64,000 nt of DNA, taken from Aedes albopictus (Eukaryota > Arthropoda > Insecta > Diptera > Culicidae). Under the pieces are notes generated by a model. The model saw only the letters and a program-made list of their open reading frames with translations. It was not told where the DNA came from and did not search any database. Location: assembly GCF_035046485.1 (NCBI RefSeq), contig NC_085137.1, forward strand, positions 447,148,334 through 447,212,333, written 5' to 3'. Below, in pieces: positions 1-11,300 of the stretch. Position numbers and translations under genes: made by a program. Numbering within the stretch: the stretch's first letter is position 1; each line of letters begins with the position of its first letter.

Positions 1-135
1 GCCTGCCATTGCATGAATTTGTATATTGTGAGGCAAGGATAATGATACACTATGCCCAGGGAGTTGAGAAAATTTTCGCGACCGGAACGGGAATCGAACC
101 CGCCGTCTCCGGATTGGCGATCCATACCCAGTAAA
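1..135 (-). mobile_element. tRNA-related SINE fragment (Feilai-like)
   Basis: Read on the minus strand, a Pol III B-box-like motif (GGTTCGATTCC) lies near 85-95. It is followed by a body that recurs at 17750-17975 on the plus strand, sharing the phrase about a purine-rich leader, AAAATTTTCGCG-like text and GGGCATAGTGTATCATT. The copy is cut by the left edge of the window and lacks a recognisable A box. The same 3' body is found in the better copy at 57665-57955. Feilai is the well-known tRNA-related SINE of Aedes aegypti; assignment to that family is inference from layout and shared 3' text, not from a database match. Confidence 0.6.
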
Positions 136-1032
136 CATTTTGGTCCGTATAATTTTTTATATACATCATTATATAAGAACTAAATCATTCGTATAAAATG
201 CACAGAAAAGCTATATACGTACCAAAGTGGAGGCCATATACACACTTCAGCTGACATTTCTCGACTTTGCATGGCCCATAATACGATGTCACATTATTTG
301 TCAAATAAAAAAAAACATGGCAATATACCAGACTCGAACACAAAACCTCGAGATCCGGAGTTCAAACCTTTGCTACTGTACCAGCCACTTCTTCTTGTAA
401 GGTACAGGAAAATAGTCGTTGGTGTTTTTCTATAAACTCTAGCCATCAATTTGCATCCAGGACTCATGCAAATTTGTCTAAGTCATTATGATTTTGTTTC
501 AAACTCCTCTGTACTTATATGGGATCTGTCAAAACAAACGACAGCGTTCGGTAAGGAATTGAAGTGGTGCAGCTTTGAAAATTATCACCAAATCGATCAT
601 TTATCGCGAAGAAATTTAGTGCCAGGATGAAAATAATTGAAGTTCCGTCCGAGGAACTGTGCAAACCCACCAAATCCCCCCAGTGACAACGGAAACCGCT
701 ACAGCGTGCTGAGGAAGAACCAAAAATAAAGTGCTTCGGGAGCGGGTGCGAATCGCGTATCGCGAATCGCGGCTCAATTTCTGTGTCTGGGAAGGATGAA
801 CCAGTTTGTGATCTGTTTTCCGTTACCAGGAAAAGAATTATTACGTAAAATACATGAAAAATACCATCAGAGAATTAAAATTAGTGAGTGAAAGTGATAC
901 GCATTGCATTGGAATCCGTAGAGGCAGCAGATAGTTAAAAGTGACCGATGGGGTGTACGGTTGCTGAGCAACACGGATGAGAAAATTACGTCTCGTAATG
1001 CTAAGGCAGGTTTCCGGGGCGATTGTTTAAAG
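136..1032. other. unique AT-rich DNA; 531-1032 resembles a 5' untranslated leader
   Basis: No ORF, TIR or tandem repeat was recognised in 136-530. From about 531 the composition changes to a leader-like sequence with GTGAGTGAAAGTGAT-type text (around 882-900), common in insect 5' UTRs, and it runs without interruption into the candidate exon at 1033-1080. The leader interpretation rests on this context only. Confidence 0.3.
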
Positions 1033-1080
1033 ATGTTTATGTGTTGCAAAGTGGAGCCCGCAGTCGGTCTTGTTCGAAAT
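1033..1080 (+). CDS. candidate first coding exon, 16 codons, function unknown
   Basis: An ATG at 1033 opens 16 codons reading MFMCCKVEPAVGLVRN and stops exactly at a strong 5' splice donor (GTAAGT at 1081-1086). Without splicing the frame would hit a stop two codons later. The exon ends in phase 0. The paired cysteines directly after the start could be palmitoylated, as in other MxCC-type N-termini; this is inference. Upstream lies ~500 bp of leader-like DNA with no transposon signature. No downstream exon of this gene is identifiable in the window, and I do not recognise the protein. If real, it would mean that much of the window is a first intron on the plus strand. Confidence 0.35.
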
Positions 1081-1375
1081 GTAAGTTAAACGTTTAAATA
1101 AATTCATCATTCTTTGGTACTGTGAGGGGTTTGGTTGAGCTGAGTTTGAATCGCGTTATTTGCGATTTGATTTACCTATAACACGGGTGGTTGTAAATGA
1201 ACCGTAAAGATGATTTATATAAAATTTGTTTTGTCGTTCCGGCATTCATTGCTTTGTATTATAAAAGATTCCGATTTTTAACGAATGGAAATGCGATTTG
1301 CGATGTACATTCATATACGATATGTGGTTTACTGGGTAGCCTTAACCACTAGGCTAACTGGAGGAGCATTTAATT

Positions 1376-1600
1376 AGTATGAAGCGACAAAGAGAACTCC
1401 TATGAAACCCAGTGAAACATCCCCTAAGACCTCATGCAGCCCAATGAAACGCCCCTGAGAGACGCCAAGACTCCATGCAACGCTCCTGAAATACTTGGAA
1501 GTCCCCTGGGTCTAAGGGGCTTCCAAAACCCTCTGAGACCTCCTAAAATCCTCCAGAGATCCCTTTGAAAGCCCCTGCGACCTCCTACAACCCCAAACGT
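1376..1600. repeat. degenerate short repeat rich in CCCCTGAGACCTC-like words
   Basis: Words such as CCCCTGAGAC, CTCCTAAAATCC and GACCTCCTACAACC recur at irregular 12-25 base spacing. The unit is too decayed to define. The remaining stretch 1081-1375 is AT-rich and shows nothing else. Confidence 0.4.
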
Positions 1601-1673
1601 CGAAAGTTGAAATGGCGCTTACGTTGTAGTTTGCAGAATTATGGGATCATAGTTCCTACTCTGTAGCGGGCGA

Positions 1674-2658
1674 CTATAGACTATTTCAGAAATTATAAAT
1701 ACACTTTGTTTATTAAATAAAATGAACTGTTCTGATAATATCTACCATTTTCTTTTAGAATACAGCATATCGTGATCCATATTTTTGTGTTTCCTTTCAA
1801 TTGGTATGATATTTTGAAGAACATTCGAGTTCTCTAACAATTAATTTCATTTTCCAAATTTTAATTTGCACAAAGGTGTTTTTCAATGATTTCAACATTA
1901 TGTATCATTAAATACCAAATTTTATCTAACATTTTTTCATATTCGCTTTCTAAACAAATTGTCTAAGATATGCGTTCATCAAAATCTGGGAAAAATCGAT
2001 AAAAGCATTCGCACAACATTTTTTTCTGACATCAAGTTTCTTATTTTTTAAGGTTTGCTACGGAATTTAAGAACTACCGCACAGTTTCTTCGCTTTTCTG
2101 AACACATTTAATTTAAACTAATTATTTTTTTCGGTTCATTCAATCCTTCTGATGGCAAAGATCATCATACTATAAAAACGAATGCAGTTAGAAGTAATTA
2201 AGGCATTCGTTTGCTTAACGTTTGTTGCTACCTGTGTTGTTGAAAAAAAATGAAACAAAAGTTTTTGTATTGACAAAGCCCGTAATGACTGTTCTTGATC
2301 AAATATTCTTGTGGAAATTACTTTAAATAATCGAGAAATGTCTTTTTTTATCCAAACAGTAACTTTCATTGTGTTTGTAATGTTTGTTAGTTAAATATTT
2401 TATTTGTGAGATTTTTTCTTCTCTATTATGCTACATTTTTTTACCACTTTGTGCAACTTCAAATTTTAATCATCTAGTTTACAGAGCCCTATCTTTTAAC
2501 TTTTACAAGAAACATCAACATAGTTGATATTATTTGCTTCATTAGAATGTTTACTATAAGAGCTAGAAGAAATTTTTTTTGGATCTGATGCTCGAATTGA
2601 AATGGCAGTCAATCGTTAGTGCATTTATAATTTCTGTAATTTCTGAAACAGTCTATAG
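1674..2658. mobile_element. ~1-kb TIR element, non-autonomous
   Basis: The left end (CTATAGACTATTTCAG at 1674) is the reverse complement of the right end (CTGAAACAGTCTATAG at 2643-2658), and the inverted similarity continues inward through an AAATTATAAAT segment with one small insertion. The AT-rich interior has no convincing ORF. The short ORF at 2136-2369 on the minus strand looks like chance. No clear target duplication was seen. Confidence 0.4.
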
Positions 2659-2683
2659 ATGCATCAAAAGCTTTCACTCCCGA

Positions 2684-3250
2684 TTAACAGTTTGGGGGCC
2701 ACTTGCTCAAAGACACGATTTTTTGAGAGCCCAGAAAAGTTGACCATACGGTGGCACAGTCTAACTTAGGCTGACACAAATGTCGATTTTCTCTTATGTC
2801 AACCAACACTTCGTCTGCGATCCGAATACTTGATTTTGATCCATCCAGCGTTGCGCGTATCAGTCTGATTGGATCCGCCATGTTCTGACATTATCTGCCA
2901 AAGCTCATTGCCTTTCACTGATTTTTTTTGTCTGTATTAACGAGATCTCACTGAATATTATGCTGCTTTAAAATCAATGAACAGATGGTGAGTCTGCAAA
3001 TTATATTCCCGAAATTTAGCTAGGATCGTCGTTGATCGGCCCTCACGAAAACCAGCTTTATATTCCCCGACGAAAGACTCCTTAGGAGGTCTCAGTCTGT
3101 TGAACAGGACACGCTACAGTATTTTATATGCCAAATTTCAAAGGGTAGTCCCTCTGTAATTAGAAATCTCTAGTCTGTGCCCGTTCTTGTAGATTGGTCA
3201 AATAACACAATGCAAATTGAATTTTGGCTCCGTTAAGCATAAAACATGTT
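2684..3250 (-). pseudogene. decayed RTE-clade reverse transcriptase fragment
   Basis: On the minus strand, broken frames show the RT order expected of RTE-type elements: a segment like FVGEYKAGFREGRSTT (about 3030-3080), then FIDFKAAY (about 2960-2985), then IRLIRATLDGSKSSIRIADE (2812-2872). The catalytic-D strand of RT motif A falls in the middle segment. Frames are interrupted by several indels, so this is a fossil with no coding capacity. It resembles, but is more decayed than, the RTE copies at 31.7-37.1 kb and 49.6-52.8 kb, and it has a sister fossil at 31560-31690. Confidence 0.65.
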
Positions 3251-3900
3251 TGAGCCTTGAACTAAATGTACTTGATGACAAAAAAAATACTTCAAGAGTG
3301 TGCCTGATGGCATCAATTGCAAATCGAACATCAGCTTCTGAATAATTAACACCTAATTAAATCCGATCCGTGTCTTTTTACAGCCAATTGATTCCCTCAC
3401 AAGCTAATTTCCATCAATCGAAAATCCCTGCTCAAAGCTTCCTTCCTGCACGAACATGACACGCCGATGCTGCCACACCACACCACTGGGCAACAGGTTG
3501 GCAGTGTGTCAAAACCATTGTAGTCCATCATCATCCGTTCGTGCCTGCCTTTGGCCATAAATATTTTATCTAGAGTAGGTATTATACAGCGTCAGGCAGC
3601 GTGTGTCTGCGGATGGGGACGATAATCGATTAAACCTGTTGGATACCGGCCCAAACCAGACCATCCGTGCCGCGCGCCGGTGGTGGTGATGCGAATAAAT
3701 GTTTCGAGCTTTTGTCGGTTGTAAACGGAAAACAGTTTAATCGCATTACATTGGAGGCTTTGGGGATGGAGGAAGTGAGGCAAAAGCTTGTCAAACAGTG
3801 CGTTACAGATGCTAACATTCTCTGCTCATAGGTGTTGACATGTGACGTCGTAATTGCGATCGGAAGTAGCTGAAGCATGTACAATGTACATTGTACATAT
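3251..3900. other. unique DNA, no feature recognised
   Basis: Short ORFs at 3592-3783 and 3630-3884 (minus) overlap each other and show no family resemblance. No repeats or TIRs were recognised. Confidence 0.4.
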
Positions 3901-4138
3901 TATCGCCCCCTTAATGCTAGAACTAGGTAACTCGTTTTGGAAAGTACGGGTAAAAATGGCTGGTAAAACTTATCCTGCTACAAAACAAACACTTTGTTGG
4001 TCTTAAATGAAGCATCATTATGTGTTTTTGTAGTTTTAATCGACAAACTTTTGTTTATTGTGGTGAACGTTCAGATGTAAACAAATTGCTCGCGATTTCG
4101 CAAAACCAGTTACCTAGTTCTAGTATTAAGGGGACGAT
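3901..4138. mobile_element. MITE with ~40-bp terminal inverted repeats
   Basis: The left end TATCGCCCCCTTAATGCTAG and the right end (about 4099-4138, ending AAGGGGACGATA) are inverted copies over about 40 bases with few mismatches, including the segment GAACTAGGTAACT. The total is about 238 bp with no ORF. The target duplication is not clear. Confidence 0.65.
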
Positions 4139-4939
4139 ATGCTATTCAGTATAGTGTACTGAACTAAACCATTAAGAAAACATAGCATAAAAAATATGAA
4201 TTAAAAAGTAAAATAAAATTAAATAGACTATCAAAATAAAGAAAAACAAGCGAAACACAAATAATAAAAAAAAAGAAATACTTACTGCAAACATTCAGAG
4301 AAATAGAACAGAACAAACAGTGCTAATGCTTATAGGTAGAACATTCTGGCACTGGTTCTGGCCCAGTGGAGATGTTAGGCCGTAATATAGATGAAGAAGT
4401 TCAAGATAAAAGCACACACACAAAAATTAGTTAAAACTTTCGATTGCGTTTTGAATACATTCGTTTTATTTCAACTGGTACGAAAGGCGGGGTGCCCCGA
4501 GGTGGCACATGGGACGTGCCACCACACGAAACAAACATGTCCAGGGTATTAAAAATCAAATTAGATTCAGCGCACACGAATCCCACATCTCGGTCTCATA
4601 AACTTCACACTCGGAAGAAAAACACAGCTCTTTGCCAGCAGAAGTCAAAACAGAACGGGGCACTGCGGGATGGAAATACACCATGAGGCGTCATTTTCAC
4701 ACGTCTTTCAGGTCGCTCGGTTCGGTGTTGTGTCGCTTTCAGTTTTCCAGTAACTTGGCTGCAAACGGTGCACGGTTGGTTGCACTTCATCGTGGCTGGC
4801 AGCATCAGCATACAGTTGAGGTGGGCTGCTTTAAAATGCGAAAACAACGGCACCAGACAGGTGAAAGAAGGTATGAATGTTCAACTGTAGGATTGTTTGA
4901 AAGTTGAGGATGTAATTATTAAATTTACGATTGAATATT
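4139..4939. other. no gene recognised
   Basis: Overlapping ORFs of 80-90 codons on both strands (4444-4907) have no recognisable domain. A small GC-rich stem (GGTGGCACATGGGACGTGCC) lies at about 4501-4520. Nothing else can be supported. Confidence 0.35.
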
Positions 4940-5800
4940 TTAAATGAAAGCACAGGCGATGTTAATGAAAGATAAAATATTGAATAAATAACGCAGAAGA
5001 AACATGCCAAAAAAAAAAAAACAAAGACAAGATAAACCACATACCACAGAAGGTGAACACTGAAAATAGATGAAAGAACACAAACAACAGACATATGAAA
5101 AACTATAAAAGATAGAAAAGATAGCCATCAACAGATAGAAGCAGACGATAGAAAAAAGAGGACAAGAGAACAACAGAAAAAATAATACAAATGATGATAG
5201 AGAAAATATAAGGAAGAAGACAATAAATAAAATAAAATACATAAATCAATTAAAAAACAAACTAAAAAATGAAAATAAAAAAGATAGACGATATTAGACA
5301 GAATACAGAAAGCAGACAACAAAGTCATAAAACATTAGATAGAAGATCGAAAAGAATGCAAATGACAGAAAAGTGAAACAAAAATCATAAGATTGAGGAT
5401 TTTTTTTCCTCCCCTGTCTGGGAAATTAAGCCAATAAGTTGAACTATTGTGGCAGAAGATTGAGGATAGAAAACAGAAGAAGTTTGTTTACTGTATAATA
5501 AAAAAACGAGGTATGATGAAGATAAAAGGAAAGATAGAAGATCGAAGTCAATAAATGGAAAACATGAGGCACAGAGATATGGACCACAGAGGATGTAAGA
5601 CTGAAGGTAAGATGGAAGTAAGAAAATAGAAGATACACTAAAAATCAAAACATTAATAAAATAACTCCAAAACCTGAAAGCAGAAAACGAACGATTGAAT
5701 ACAGAAAGCAGTATACAAAGCAGCAATAAAGGATAATATGAAGATGGAAGATAGAAAAACGGTAAACAGAGGACAAGGCAAAGCACAAATAATCTATGTA
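4940..5800. repeat. degenerate purine-rich repeat related to the GATAGAA satellite
   Basis: The plus strand is almost free of T-rich words and is dense in GATAGA, AGATAGAAG, ACAGAAA and GAAGATAG words at irregular spacing. The same vocabulary flanks the clean heptamer array at 14330-16733. The several minus-strand ORFs here (4831-5786), rich in F/L/S/Y, are by-products of this composition. Confidence 0.6.
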
Positions 5801-5954
5801 AATAAAAATGGAATGATGTTTGTATGTCGCGATTTAACCCTTTGAAGCCGGAATTTTTCTAAGCGTTATTATGTTTTTTTTTCTACGTTTTTCTATAGTT
5901 TTGGTGGTCAATAGTATAAAACCGGTAGAAAATTATAAAGAATTTTTTTTTCTG

Positions 5955-6680
5955 GATATCCTAGGTCAATCCAAACTATTCTTGAGTTTGGATCCTTAAG
6001 TCTATGGGTGTAACGGCAACTTTTTTCATTATACAAAGCTACGATTTGTAATCTGTCATGCCCAGTAAATCTTCTGAAAGTTCAACAGACAATATCAGAT
6101 CAGTTGGGATATCCTAGGTCATCCAAACTGTTCTTGAGTTTAGATCCTAAAGTCTAACAATGTAACGGTAACTTCTATATAATTATATAAAGCTGTGATT
6201 TGTAATCATCATGTCCAGTAAGTCTTCTGAAAGGTTAATAGACAATATCAGATCAGTCGGGATACCCTCGGTCATCCAAACTGTTCTAGAGTTTAGATCC
6301 TAAAGTCTACGGTTGTAACGGAAACTTATTTCAATATACAATGCTACGATTTGTAATCTATCATGTCCAGTAAGTCTCCTGAAAGGTTAATAGACAATAT
6401 CAGATCAGTCGAGAAATGCTACGTCTGAGTTTGGATCCTAAAGTCTACGGGTGTACCGGTAGCTTCCAACATTATACAAAGCTATGATTTGTATTCTATC
6501 ATGTCCAGTAAGTCTTCTGAAAGGTTAATAGACAATATCAGATCAGTCGAGAAATGCTACGTCATCCAAACTGTTCTTGAGTTTAGATCCTAAAGTCTAC
6601 AGGTGTACCGATAACTTCTTTCATTATAGAAAGCTACGACTTGTAATCTATCATGTCTAGTAAGTCTTCTGAAAGGTCCA
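5955..6680 (+). repeat. minisatellite, about 5 units of ~148 bp
   Basis: Units share GGATCCTAAAGTCTA, a variable A/T part, ACGATTTGTAATC, CATGTCCAGTAAGTCTTC and CAATATCAGATCAGT. Starts fall near 5956, 6107, 6259, about 6410 (shortened) and 6557. Divergence between units is modest except for a ~30-bp deletion in the fourth. There is no coding potential. 5801-5954 shows nothing recognisable. Confidence 0.75.
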
Positions 6681-8153
6681 GTGGTTGTTTTTATTAACTA
6701 AGCTCCATAACAGTAAGGAAGCCCAACATATCCCAAAAATATATAACAACGCTTATTTCTTCTCTTACTGCTTTGGTAAGTACAGTGGATTATGTACCAC
6801 TACTTAACGTAGTGGCAAAAGGTATTATCGCAAATGTAGTCCTGAAGATATGGTCTCCGGAGTGGTGTTGTTGATCTGGAATATCTCAAAACTATCTTAA
6901 AATGAATCATGGTAATCTAAGGGGATTACAGATTTAAGTTTAAAGTTCAGTCACAGTCACCAGTCCAGTCACCGCGATTGATTGTGAAACGTTACTCAGT
7001 ATGTTAGATATAGCTGATGTAGACCTGAAGTTCTGAACTCAAAGACAGTTTGGCTAACCTAGAACATTCATATAGTGTCTCTAAATGACATTTGAGATTT
7101 CAAGAGCTTCACGGATCTCAGCAGATTATTCTATGCTTACACATAAACACAAAAAGTTTTTCTAGTAAATTTGAAGGACTTCATTATAGAATAGTTTGGA
7201 CGTACTTGAATGTCCCAAAGGTATAATAAAAAAGTAGACTTCAGATTGCTCCAGTAACTGCGGTTAATTATGCAGTGTAAAGTACCCATTAGACTGTTTG
7301 TCATTATGACAAACTAGCTGTCCCGGCAAACTTTGTCTTGCCGTCTTGTGGTGGTTTGACAACTGTTGAGCTCAAAATAGCACCGCACTCTAGATTGATT
7401 TCATTTCGGCCGTGTTGATTTCCTTCCCAGATCACGAAAATCAGTATTTTAGCAATTTTCTTACTTTTCTAGTTTATTTTCATAACTTTTTATACATATA
7501 AACACAACCACCATGAATACGAATCGAACCGTGCAAGAGTCATGCTGATCGGTTCACCCGTTCGTGAGTTTTGTTGCCTCAAAGGTACATCAAACTCATA
7601 TTTATATATATAGATATATAGATATAGATAGATATTTGCCGTTGAAGCCCGAGTCATCCAAGGTTGCTATGATTCACGTTGTGTTGGTCATTTGTTGAGC
7701 TTGTTTGACCAAATATTTGTCATCATAACAAACAGTCTAATGACACCTTACTCAGTTTAACATATATGGATACTATTTTGAGTGTAGACCTGAAGTCCTG
7801 AATTCCAAGGTAGTTTGACTGAACTGGATCATCCCTGTAGTGTCTTTAAATGACGGATCCCAGCAGATTATGCAATACTTTTAATTATGGCGAAAACACA
7901 AAGTTTTTCTTGTAGATATGATGGACTTCACAATAGAGCAGATTGGACGACCCTGAATGTCCCAAAGGTTTATAATAAAAAAGTAGACTTCAGATTGCTC
8001 CAGGAACGGCGGTTGATTATGCAACGTTACTCAGTATAGCAGATATGGCTACTGTTACGAGAGTAGACCTGAAGTTCTGAAATCCAAGGTGGTTTGGCTG
8101 CCCTGGAATATCACTATTATGTCCATACATGACATTGTAGATGTCAAGAGCTT
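6681..8153 (+). repeat. diverged tandem repeat, unit ~270 bp, interrupted by a MITE and by the CR1 element
   Basis: Words such as AGTAGACCTGAAGTTCTGA, CGTTACTCAGTAT, CAAGAGCTTC and AGTAGACTTCAGATTGCTCC recur in the same order around 6960-7262, 7743-8015 and 8016-8153. The third unit is broken off at 8153 and its remaining part continues at 13456-13615 on the other side of the CR1 element. This fixes the insertion point of that element. Confidence 0.65.
7287..7742. mobile_element. TIR element (~456 bp) inside the 270-bp repeat
   Basis: The left end CATTAGACTGTTTGTC and the right end AACAGTCTAATG (7731-7742) form an inverted pair extending over about 27 bases. The interior begins with CTAGCTGTCCCGGCAAAC, a phrase that recurs widely in insect genomes by general knowledge. 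It has no coding ORF. The element separates two adjacent units of the ~270-bp repeat. Confidence 0.55.
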
Positions 8154-8350
8154 CTTTATTTATTTATTTATTTGTCTAATCAACAGGCTATATGAAGCCC
8201 CAATGATGTTACTTAATTCTAAGATTTAAAGTACAAAACTTACAGTCACATATGAAACTTACATACTAACAATGGATAGTCAATTAATACAATACAAATT
8301 ATAATCGAAACTACACATACAAAAACAAAAAGCAGCACACAGAATAAACA

Positions 8351-11300
8351 CTAAGTAGACCTTGAAAAAAACAGACTGAATCTCCGACGAAGTATTTGAC
8401 GAGACACGTTAAAATCAAACAGTGAAGAAACTCTGTTGAAATTACGCTGCAGCCCATTGACACTCCCGAACATGCTGTAGTTCGCCCGGTTCAAAGGCAG
8501 CCGCAGCATGTAGTTGTTGCGAAGAGCACGAGGTTGGACATTGATGTCTATTTGACCTAGGAGAGCGGGACATTCGATGCGTCCCTGTAGAATATCTGTT
8601 ACCAGTAAAGCCCTGGCAGTATCTCTACGGGTCGACAGCGGTTCCAAGTGGATTAGCTGACAGCGGCTTTCGTAACTTGGTAAACGATATGGATTGTTCC
8701 AGGGCAAACGTCGAAGAGCGTACCTCAGAAACCGTCGTTGGACGGACTCGATCCTTCCGACCCCATTATTGTAGAACGGGTTCCAAACAACCGAGCAGTA
8801 CTCTAGTATGGATCGAGATAGGGCACAGTACAAGGATTTAAGGCAATAGACGTCCGTGAACTCTTTAGCTGTTCTGAATATGAATCCCAGTACACTCGAA
8901 GCTTTCCCGACGACATAGCTGATATGCTTTTTAAAGGAGAGCTGTTCGTCCAATACTATACCAAGATCTTTGATATGACTAACACGTTCAATTTGGGTAC
9001 CTGACAAATTATAACTGAACAGTACAGGCCGTTTTTTGTTTGAGAACGATATCGCCGAGCATTTAGATGGGTTGACTTCCATTCGATTTAAGGTACACCA
9101 TTCAGCAAATGCATCCACCTGTCGTTGAAGGAAATAGCAGTCTTCAATTGAGCGAACACGAAGGTACAGTTTTAGATCATCCACAAAGGATAATCGCGGT
9201 CCTTCGATCACCATGTTTACATCGTTGAAATAGATCAAAAAGATCAGCGGTCCTAAGTGGCTGCCTTGTGGGATACCAGATGTTGCGGCAAATGAAGAGG
9301 ACTGACAATCACCTATAACAACAGACAGGCGCCGACCAGTGAGGTAAGATTGAAACCATTGCAGCAGGGGGCCATGGATTCCCAGCCGATCTAGTTTAGC
9401 TACAGCAATACGATGGTGCAATTTGTCAAATGCTGCAGTCAGGTCGGTGTAAACAGCGTCTGTTTGAACGCGCTTCGACATGCTCTCGATGATATGGGAG
9501 GTAAGGCACAGCAGATTGGTGGCCGTAGAGCGACCCGGCATGAATCCATGTTGGTCGGAGCTAATATACGGTTTGCAGTGAGCGAATAGCGGGTCCATGA
9601 TGACGATTTCAAACAGTTTGGCGATGGCACAGAGCGAAGTAATGCCGCGATAATTGCCAACCTCTTGTCTGCTCCCCTTTTTGTGGACTGGAAACATGTG
9701 TGCAAACTTCCAGAACGTTGGAAATAGGCCAGTGGTTGCGGAGAGTCGGAAAACATGAAGCAATGGTGACAGAAGGTTGTTGATTTGCATCTTAAGGAAC
9801 GCTGACGGAATACCATCGGGACCCGGATTGTACGACGTTTTGAGTTTTAAGGCAGCCCTGGCAATCATATTCTCGTCAATGTCAACGCTGCTCAGCGATT
9901 GCCCAAACTGTGGAACTGTGCTAGCGGCACGTGCGACGTGATTATCATCCAGCTCCTCGTCGACGAAAACACTAGCAAATTTGTCGGCGAAAAGGTTACA
10001 TATATCTTGCGGAGAGGAAGCAACTTTGTCATTGAGTGCCATAGAAGCTGGCAAACCAGATTCGCGACGCTGTTCATTCACGAATTTCCAAAACTGTTTT
10101 GGATGGGATTTGAGCTTTCTCTGAATGCCGCGTTGGTAACGTAGGAAGCATCGCTTCGCAACTCGTTTATACTCGTAATTGATCCTCACATAGTAGTTCC
10201 GGAGTAACAGTGTGCGGTGTCTGGTGAATTTCCTCAGGGCGGCCCTCTTACCAGATTTCAACGAACGGAGCTCACTTGTTTCCCATGGAGGACGCGATGT
10301 ATGACGGTGTAGCTTCTTAGGAACGTGTCTGTCAATAACGTACGTCAGCACATTGGACAGAGTGCGAGCAGCAGCTTCGATGTCCTCGGTATCTAAGATA
10401 TCGCCCCAATTAAGACCGGCTAACAGTTCGCTGATGCTGCGATGATCAGCCTTGCGAAAATCGTAGGAAACGGCAATCGGAGAAACAACGAATTCAATTG
10501 GCAACTTTGAATTGATGGCTAACAGCAAAGGAGGATGGTGGCGTGTTAATTTCACTAGAGGAGTCGGAGCTTCGCATAAGAGTGGGGCGATGTCCTGTGC
10601 ACTAACGAAGCAGAGATCCAAGCTGCGGTTGTTTTGGTTGAAAACGTGGTTGATTTGAGAGAGCGCTGCAGCACTGTAGTTGTCCAAAAGGCAAGACGCG
10701 GAAGAGTGAATGACGGAGCGGTCTACGTCGGGATAGAGAAAGCCATTGCATGTTCTGCTCCACGTGATTTCAGAGAGATTGAAATCACCCATCACAACAA
10801 TTTCATCCCTGGGTCTAGCGATTTCCAGAATAGAGAACAATGACTGGCAATGTGATTCCATAAGTGATACTTCACGTTTGCGATCAGGTGGAATATACAG
10901 CGCACAGAGAAACAAGGTGCGATCACCCAGCTTGATCGATGCCCACACTTGCTCTAAACCAATCCAGGAGGGGTTATCAACTCTTCTCGCTTTGAGCCTA
11001 CAATTAACAGCTATTAAGACACCCCCGCCTGTTAGTTTTTTGCTGTTCTCAATGCTCCTATCACACCGGAAAACCTCGTATTCGTCACCAAAAATTTGGT
11101 GGGAAAGCGTTCGTGCATCCAACCAAGTCTCGGTGAGAACGATGATGTCGTAGCAACCACCGGAGATAGCAACACGGAAATCCGCGACACTACTGTTCAT
11201 ACCGCCAACGTTCTGATAGTAAACGGTTGTCTCTTGATAACTGCTGGGCGAGGCAGCTCTAGATGACGACGGAGTTGATGTGACGGTTGGACCATCAGTT

